64,000 nucleotides of DNA, from the NCBI GenBank assembly GCA_963924555.1, contig OZ004584.1, positions 248,001 to 312,000 on the forward strand, given 5' to 3'. A program made the position numbers and the translations under genes. This DNA is from Crambe crambe (Eukaryota; Porifera; Demospongiae; Poecilosclerida; Crambeidae). Positions 58,244 to 64,000 of this stretch are shown here, one piece after another. The notes beneath the pieces were generated by a model. That model was not told the origin of the DNA. It saw only the letters and a program-made list of their open reading frames with translations, and did no database searches. Position 1 is the stretch's first letter. Each line of letters opens with the position of its first letter.

Positions 58244-59521
58244 TTAGCAATATCCTGCAATATATGCTATTAGATCTATGGGAACCATTTCTGGACTGTC
58301 TGAAGTGCTCTCCAGGACATTGGCTGTAATGTAAAGCACACGATTTGTGTGCTTAATGGGGAACCAGAAATCCCTCGATGAGATGATGAATGGCCACTGT
58401 GAGTGATTGGGAATGGACATGTACTGTCGATACGATTTATCATGCCTCCTTTCAGTCCACAGGGCGAAATTGACATAGGATCCGTCAGTAGTGAAGTCTG
58501 CAGCATCGTCATCATTAGTTGCATTTGTTCGCAGGACTATATAAACAAGAAGTTGTCTTAGATCACGCTGTTGATGTTCATTCATCATCATCTCACTTAG
58601 CAAATCGTTCAGAGCAAGGTTCGAATGAGTGCTAGAGGTATTAAACTGGTACTTACATGAAGGCGTAGAAGCATTTATGACGAGAGACGTCCAGTTTTGT
58701 CCTACCTGGCAAGAGCTAGCAGTCATCTTGTAGTTGTCTAATTCTGTGTGTATCGCCTTGGCGTCTGTTTGAACAAGAATCCAGCCCAAAGTACCCACGA
58801 CTACACCGACCAAAGCCATGAGCAGAAGGATTATTAGAGCTGCCAAAGTGCCATAAAATCGTTTCGCTCCTTTACGTGGGGTAGAGGTAGAGCAGCAGCA
58901 ACACGAGTTCTTGGCATAACCTACAGCCTCCATCATCCTTTGGACTGACCTATGAAGGGTCCATCGTTCTGCATGTTGTGGTGGAACTCGTCTAGCAGCT
59001 GTAGATCCACTCTTTGGTAACGGAATGTAGTTTATTTCACAGCCGAGACTGGAACCAGACTGGTCATCTTTGATGGAACTGTCAGCATATGGATTTAGAG
59101 ATTTGTATATATTATCTTGCATCTCATCTCTTTTAATCCTCGTGTAAGGATTGTCTCTATCTCCAGTAATTACTTCTCCATCAGCATCCACTCCTCCACC
59201 TCCTTTCTTGTAACGAACTGCTAATTCATTTTTTCTGTTAGTTTGAATCCAAGCTGACAAGTTGGTAGAATCGGATACGTCTAATTCTTCTTCCTTGTCA
59301 TTTTCGGAAAGTATTTCTTCACTGATATCAGGTCCAGCTTCTCTCAGGCTTCCCGAATTAAAGTTGATACATGGAGATTCTCCATTATTGCTTGCTGAAG
59401 GCATCCTTTTTCTTTCCTGCTTGTGTCCAGGCCAGCTGTGCGGCAGCGATGGCAGGTCAAGTTCGTAATCAGAATTGGTTGACTCCAGATACTGAATTTC
59501 ATTGGTCACTTTTGCAGCCAT
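58244..59521 (-). CDS. Single-exon type II-like membrane protein with tyrosine motifs, paralogue B
   Basis: Uninterrupted 425-residue ORF. Cytosol-like part with Y19-ELDL, Y126-TRI, Y139-KSL (nine residues between) and Y165-IPL. A CCCC cluster (KNSCCCCSTSTPRKGAKRF) lies just inside the membrane and may be palmitoylated. Helix 224-247 (LAALIILLLMALVGVVVGTL). The ectodomain keeps SCQVGQNWTSLVINAS, YMSIPNHSQWPF, SSRDFWFPIK, STSDSPEM and the C-terminal YIAGYC of paralogue A. The DYELDLPSLP start, Tyr pair, juxtamembrane GAKRFYG and ectodomain are all shared; the acidic linkers diverge. Tandem, same strand. Confidence 0.86.
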   Translation of the reverse strand: MAAKVTNEIQYLESTNSDYELDLPSLPHSWPGHKQERKRMPSASNNGESPCINFNSGSLREAGPDISEEILSENDKEEELDVSDSTNLSAWIQTNRKNELAVRYKKGGGGVDADGEVITGDRDNPYTRIKRDEMQDNIYKSLNPYADSSIKDDQSGSSLGCEINYIPLPKSGSTAARRVPPQHAERWTLHRSVQRMMEAVGYAKNSCCCCSTSTPRKGAKRFYGTLAALIILLLMALVGVVVGTLGWILVQTDAKAIHTELDNYKMTASSCQVGQNWTSLVINASTPSCKYQFNTSSTHSNLALNDLLSEMMMNEHQQRDLRQLLVYIVLRTNATNDDDAADFTTDGSYVNFALWTERRHDKSYRQYMSIPNHSQWPFIISSRDFWFPIKHTNRVLYITANVLESTSDSPEMVPIDLIAYIAGYC

Positions 59522-60660
59522 GGATAGTTTTTATATATAGCTATCACCTATACACAGACTCTTTATGAAGAATAGCTACTCTCACTGATCCAAAACACTT
59601 TCTCTAAGATTTAGCAGTCTTTATAGTTGATAGTATAGCCAGCTAAAACACATTCACTAGCTATAAGTGATAAACACACCAAATATGTGGCATGCTAGAA
59701 CAATGCAGTTACAAATTAGACAAAATGGCTAGTATATTTAATCTGCTCCTTATGCAGGAATGTTACTAGAGGATGAGGTGGCATCTTTGTAACTATGACA
59801 GTAATCCAAAAATGATACTAGTCAGTCCATCACATGTACATGGTACAGGGTCACATCAAGTAAAAGTCCTCTATGTATATGTAACTCTCATTATATCTTG
59901 TTGCATCATTTTCCACCAACACATGCATGCAGTTGACAGACTAGTCCCTTTCAAGTTTCCACCATAATATTGGTGTGCCTGGTTCCTTATATCACTCTCT
60001 TGAGTATTGGGCATGGGTGGGTGTCTGTGGGGTTATAGTGTGTTATGCTCAGTTAATCTATACATTTGTTTATCATTGGATGGCCAATTGACTCTGGAGG
60101 CATCATGCTACTGTGAATTCCAGCAATTGATTGTCACTGCCCACACCAACTGTCACAACTGTCACATGCCACTATTTATATGGCTATTCAGAGGCTACAA
60201 ACTCCATGGCAACCAAAGCATATATATTAGTGAAAATATTATATATCGAGTTATGTAATAACTATAGAGATAGTCATAAAATTTGAGATTACCTGGAGGA
60301 TAAAAATGCAATACAGTAATAACTGAGGAAAAGAATGATGATGCTGATCAGAGAATGAAGATGCTGCTGTAGCTAATTTATTAATGAGTCGGAACTATGA
60401 TAATGTTAAAGAAGCAACAACAACAAATAACAACAACAAAGTGTGGGAGTGTTTCTTTCTTTTTTCGATTTTAAAATAGATAATGGTGCTCCACTGCTTT
60501 ATTGATACAGTATGAGTGCATATTGAAAAAAGAAAAGTGCCACTATGATTATTAGTAACAGAAAACATGAATGATTAGGACAGAGTCGTTTTGTCAACCA
60601 TCAAGAAGAGATTTGATATTTCTTTCCACTTACATGCATAGCTGGAAGGAAAGAAAAATC
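59522..60660. other. Intergenic in membrane-protein cluster
   Basis: About 1.1 kb, AT-rich, with CAACAA repeats near 60418. Short ORFs in it have no recognisable protein character. Confidence 0.5.
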
Positions 60661-61722
60661 TCAGGAATAGGGGATTCTTGTGTTCACTGGACATCTAGTT
60701 GCACGCATTTCACACTCGAGATTTACCCATTCTCGGTTGAAAGACGTAGGGATTTCAAGTCCATGACAGGCACAGGACCATTTCTCATCCTTAAAGGACA
60801 GGCTTGTCATCACAGGCATAACGGGATTTGCCTCCTTGATAATGCAAAACACATTTGCAAGGTATTTCCCATCTTGCCGCAAACTTCTTGGCTGAGTTGT
60901 GCATCGTGAGAATGGCGGTGAACTAGACCCATCTACAAAATTACTGGTAAGCATACACGATCCTTCCGGACTAGTATCACAGTTATTATAGAGAGAGATA
61001 TTACCAAAGCCTTGTGTTGGAGATACTGCAGTTTGGTTGTACAGATATTGAATTTGCTCCTTCAGTAATTCGAGTTCTATATGAATAGCAGTAAGATTTG
61101 TAGTGCTATTGCTACTATTGGAAGAATTAAGTTGAATTCGTATCTTATCCAAATCTTGTCGTAGTTGTAAACTAACTTCAGACACGCTATTATTAGGGGG
61201 AAGCTGAGGCCGAGAGCTAGAATACTTCCCAGTTTCGAATGTATTCAATACATTAAATATGGAGAGTCCTAAAGCACAGATACTGATAACAAGTACCATG
61301 ATTGTAATGCAGCTTAATACACATGTTGAACATGCAGTGCTTTTCTCTTTCTTCACTATTCCAGTATTGACAACCCCCCTGTACAATCTATCGGGAGAAT
61401 GCGATGCTGCACTCGCTAAATGGTAATGCCTATCTCTCACTTCATCCAAGTTTGCGTACTCCTCTGTCACTTTCGAATCGAAATCTATCTCTCCCACTCC
61501 GAGACCGTTTTCTGGGGGCTCTGCTTGTCTTGGCCTGAAATTGATGGACTGCCCACCATTGACGTACCCTGTTGTGGTGGTAACTTGACGGTAGGAGGGT
61601 TCTGAGTTGCCTCCAATCCCGCTAGTTGAATCTGCAACTACACCAATAGACCTGTAATCTGGTGTTTGTTCCAACGGAGGGCTAACCGATCTATTTTTTT
61701 CTGTTAAAGTAGTTTCTTCCAT
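60661..61722 (-). CDS. Single-exon type II-like membrane protein with YxxI/V/L and YxN motifs
   Basis: Uninterrupted 353-residue ORF from ATG. The cytosol-like part has Y23-RSI, Y44-RQV, Y53-VNG and Y89-ANL (the last two are pYxN, the Grb2 SH2 type), and Y114-RGV. Helix about 134-159 (VLSCITIMVLVISICALGLS), with Cys residues at its inner edge (STACSTCVLSC). The ectodomain of about 195 residues starts with a heptad-like, Asn-glycosylated stalk (LRQDLDKIRIQLNSSNSSNS). A Cys-rich domain of at least eight Cys follows (NNCDTSPEGSCML, WSCACHGLEIP, CEMRATRCPVN). The stalk plus Cys-rich head recalls C-type-lectin-like type II receptors in layout only; no lectin signature is seen. Confidence 0.85.
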   Translation of the reverse strand: MEETTLTEKNRSVSPPLEQTPDYRSIGVVADSTSGIGGNSEPSYRQVTTTTGYVNGGQSINFRPRQAEPPENGLGVGEIDFDSKVTEEYANLDEVRDRHYHLASAASHSPDRLYRGVVNTGIVKKEKSTACSTCVLSCITIMVLVISICALGLSIFNVLNTFETGKYSSSRPQLPPNNSVSEVSLQLRQDLDKIRIQLNSSNSSNSTTNLTAIHIELELLKEQIQYLYNQTAVSPTQGFGNISLYNNCDTSPEGSCMLTSNFVDGSSSPPFSRCTTQPRSLRQDGKYLANVFCIIKEANPVMPVMTSLSFKDEKWSCACHGLEIPTSFNREWVNLECEMRATRCPVNTRIPYS

Positions 61723-62065
61723 TTTTTTCTTAGTCTTGGAGAATGATTGCTTCTAGGAACTGACTCTACTAATCGATCAAACGCCTGCTATCTAGGTATA
61801 TACCGAGCTCGCGAGTGAGTACCCACGCTTTGTACTATTTGTAAATTCCGGTATTTCGCAAGCGCATGCATGCACACGTGTATTGTACGCCCCGTACACA
61901 CCTCTGCTGACATCCGTTTCCGGAGGAAATGAAAAAAAAACCATAAAGAAGTGCAAAATGCCCAAAGGGCAAAAATTACATACTAAGAAAAAAAACAAAA
62001 CAAAAAAACTAATTAAACTCAACACTGTGATCCACATGATTGAATAGTTTCATGATTGAGTAGTT
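61723..62065. other. Intergenic in membrane-protein cluster
   Basis: Contains a CG-containing patch (TACCGAGCTCGCGAGTGAG, GGTATTTCGCAAGCGCATGC) just upstream of the preceding gene, probably its promoter. No further gene is seen in it. Confidence 0.45.
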
Positions 62066-62803
62066 TCAATCAAATTTTGAACAATTATCTATCTGCAATC
62101 TTATAGAATTTATATCCCTCCTCAGATCTTCACAACCACACTTCACATTGGCACTGACTCCAAGTGCTATGAAACTGAAAAGAAGAGCTATAATTGCCAC
62201 AAAGATCGAGACAGCCACCATAAGTGTTGTCCATCTGAAGAATTCAAATTTCTTTTTTACTTTGTTCTGATGCTGTTTAGGTTCTGGGGCCGGGGAGCAA
62301 TATTCTGATTGAGGTGTGTGGCCGCCATGCAGTGCCATATACCCTAAAGGTTGGCTTGAAGTGGTACTTGTTGGTACTGGGAGCTCATATGTCGCTGAAA
62401 GTCGAGAGGGATTGGCTGTTTTTGATCTTGTTTTAGCACCACTGTCATTGTCATACACATGGTCTTCCTGAGATTCATTTCTCAAAGTGACTGGTTTTTC
62501 TGTCTCTTTCAATAATTCCAACATAGTCTGGTCTTTATTATTAGTGGTCAGTAACTCAACTCTAGCTTGGTCCTTGGTTTTGGTGAATGCAACAGTTTCA
62601 TACCCATCAGTACTAGCAGCAGGAGAAGCAGCAGGTATATTCGTGGGGGGCTCATATTTTGAAGGCTTGGCACCTCCTGTTGTCACATTGCTCTGCACCT
62701 CTGCATCAGATGAGGGTGTAACACCATTACCCAGTGCTTCCGTAGGAGTCTTTTCAGGGGAAGAACTCCTTTTCTCTTTCTTCTTCTTGTCATCGTCAGC
62801 CAT
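62066..62803 (-). CDS. Single-exon type II-like membrane adaptor with tyrosine motifs and minimal ectodomain
   Basis: Uninterrupted 245-residue ORF. The start is very basic (MADDDKKKKEKRSSSP). Cytosol-like Tyr motifs: Y68-ETV, Y117-DND, Y139-ELPV, Y155-MAL, Y168-CSP. Helix about 192-218 (LMVAVSIFVAIIALLFSFIA), preceded by KVKKKFEFFRW, so N-in by the positive-inside rule. Only about 27 residues lie outside (KCGCEDLRRDINSIRLQIDN). With so little outside, it looks more like a signalling adaptor than a receptor. No family was recognised. Confidence 0.8.
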   Translation of the reverse strand: MADDDKKKKEKRSSSPEKTPTEALGNGVTPSSDAEVQSNVTTGGAKPSKYEPPTNIPAASPAASTDGYETVAFTKTKDQARVELLTTNNKDQTMLELLKETEKPVTLRNESQEDHVYDNDSGAKTRSKTANPSRLSATYELPVPTSTTSSQPLGYMALHGGHTPQSEYCSPAPEPKQHQNKVKKKFEFFRWTTLMVAVSIFVAIIALLFSFIALGVSANVKCGCEDLRRDINSIRLQIDNCSKFD

Positions 62804-63489
62804 GACCAGGTTTCAGCCAACAACAGCAAATGAGTGTATGTAGAGAAATCTCACATGATGTGGCGAAACATATAAGGGAGTTTATACTAGTGAGCATAGT
62901 CTCATAAGGAAAGAGCTTGTAAGAAGGCATTGCCTATAAAGGCTATGCATGGTCATCCCTACACAGTGCTATCATCACAATGTTTATAATACGCAAGATT
63001 GATTCTAGCTAGAGGGGAATGTAATATCGAGTTGTTGAACCATGAGAAATAAACCTTGCTCAGTAAAATAAAACACTAGGGGGGGGGGGGGGTACTTATC
63101 CTTATTTTCAATTTCAATTACGAATTCAGTGAGGTTATCAAAGAATGGATATTGTTGCTATAAAAAGGGGAAATAAGTTATAAAATTAAAGGGAATATTA
63201 TTAAGAGGAAAAAAGAAGTTAGTAATGATTCATTAAATTACAAAATAATTAATGATGATAATTATAATTATTCTTTTATAAAAAAATTAATAGATTTAGA
63301 AATAAGTCAGCAAACCTAAACTGCTGTCTGCATGGCAGAAATCCTGAAAAAAGGAAAATAATGATGATGAATATCAAATCAACAACAGTTTGTCAGTTGC
63401 TATGATTTTTAGGAGGAATCTTTGTTATGACAACCAACATTAATAACATATTAACTATCACCTGAGATTATCTCACCTTTGATGCTCAC
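62804..63489. other. AT-rich gap with possible small exons of the right-edge gene
   Basis: Contains a G run (63079-63092). On the minus strand, near 63163-63105, a protein-like stretch QQYPFFDNLTEFVIEIEN follows an acceptor-like CTTTTTATAG. It could belong to the gene whose exon lies at 63490-63609, but phase could not be reconciled. Confidence 0.35.
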
Positions 63490-63609
63490 CGACAGACAAA
63501 GATGCCAAGGCCGAGACAGTGTCCGCCTCCTCCATCTCCCTCTTCTCAGCCTCTGAGTGGGACAGGGGGAGGAGGTGGGCAGAGCGTGAGAGGCAGCGCC
63601 AGTAGTTCT
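63490..63609 (-). CDS. Internal exon of a partly visible gene, unrecognised
   Basis: Bounded by CTCCCTCAG acceptor and GTGAGC donor on the minus strand; one open frame reads NYWRCLSRSAHLLPLSHSEA, then EKREMEEADTVSALASLSV. The composition is typical of a real exon. Neighbouring exons are not certain, and upstream exons may lie beyond the right edge. Confidence 0.5.
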
Positions 63610-64000
63610 CTGAGGGAGTAGAAAGAGGACGATGTGTTAACTATGTAGGTACAGACAATATAGAATGATAGTGAAATACTAGGAAGCCTAAATCGAAGGT
63701 TCAATAATTATTGGGAGTATCCCCTGCAGTATTTAGCATAATTGCATAATTATATATTTGGTTTCAGCATGAGGATCAGTAATGGCATTACATAATCTGC
63801 TCATAATAACCCAATGTTTTATATTTTTCAAGAGCCAACTGTTAGTTATAGTCTGTTATATGGCCCAAGGAAGAATGTTGCATTGTGGAAAGATCATAGT
63901 CAATACATTTTTCAATGTTTTTTAGCAGCAAAGCTCTAGGACTTCAACAAGTGTTCTGTGGCGACTAAATGGTGAGTGCAGTCCATCGGATTCACCAGTT

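Overview
The window is nuclear DNA from an early-branching animal, most probably a sponge of the demosponge type. Genes are packed end to end, coding exons are short, and most introns are small (one is about 44 bases) with ordinary GT-AG ends. The proteins are animal-type (a p140Cap/SRCIN1 relative, RhoBTB, DNAJB6, a SKI/DACH-domain protein, LSM12, a TEX12-like protein, C10orf67). One gene encodes a giant surface protein of Calx-beta and cadherin-like repeats, and AT-rich gaps and microsatellites are common. The species is inferred, not proven. I built the exon models by hand from splice signals and checked that codon phase is kept across every junction.

Layout, left to right: a SRCIN1/KIAA1217-like gene (+, 406-7035); RhoBTB (-, 7170-9844); an unrecognised coiled-coil gene (+, 10042-11235); a TEX12-like gene (-, 11265-12038); DNAJB6-like (+, 12262-13969); a SKI/SNO/DAC-domain gene (+, 14295-16796); a C10orf67 homologue (-, 17214-20460); a giant transmembrane protein of about 7,728 residues (+, 20821-46656) with one coding exon of 18,996 nt; LSM12 (-, 46876-48191); a UBA-UBX-LRR protein (+, 48321-53696); and five minus-strand genes for single-pass membrane proteins with tyrosine motifs (54228-62804). 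A partly visible gene lies at the right edge.

The first ten genes mostly alternate in strand. This gives four head-to-head pairs with 129-360 bases between start codons, which are probable bidirectional promoters, and several tail-to-tail pairs whose stop codons lie as close as 29 bases.

Two regions stand out. The giant gene has a normal intron-rich N-terminal part (Calx-beta, Ig, FN3) fused to a huge single exon. That exon holds P-domains, three copies of a roughly 1,000-residue super-repeat, Ser-Gly islands, furin-type sites, a membrane helix and a Pro-rich tail. The right-hand cluster encodes mostly intronless proteins with long cytosolic N-termini carrying YxxL/I/V motifs, one helix, and small cysteine- and glycan-bearing ectodomains. 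Two are tandem paralogues that keep an ITAM-like pair. An orphan Ig-like exon sits between them. This cluster is the best candidate for an undescribed signalling family in the window.
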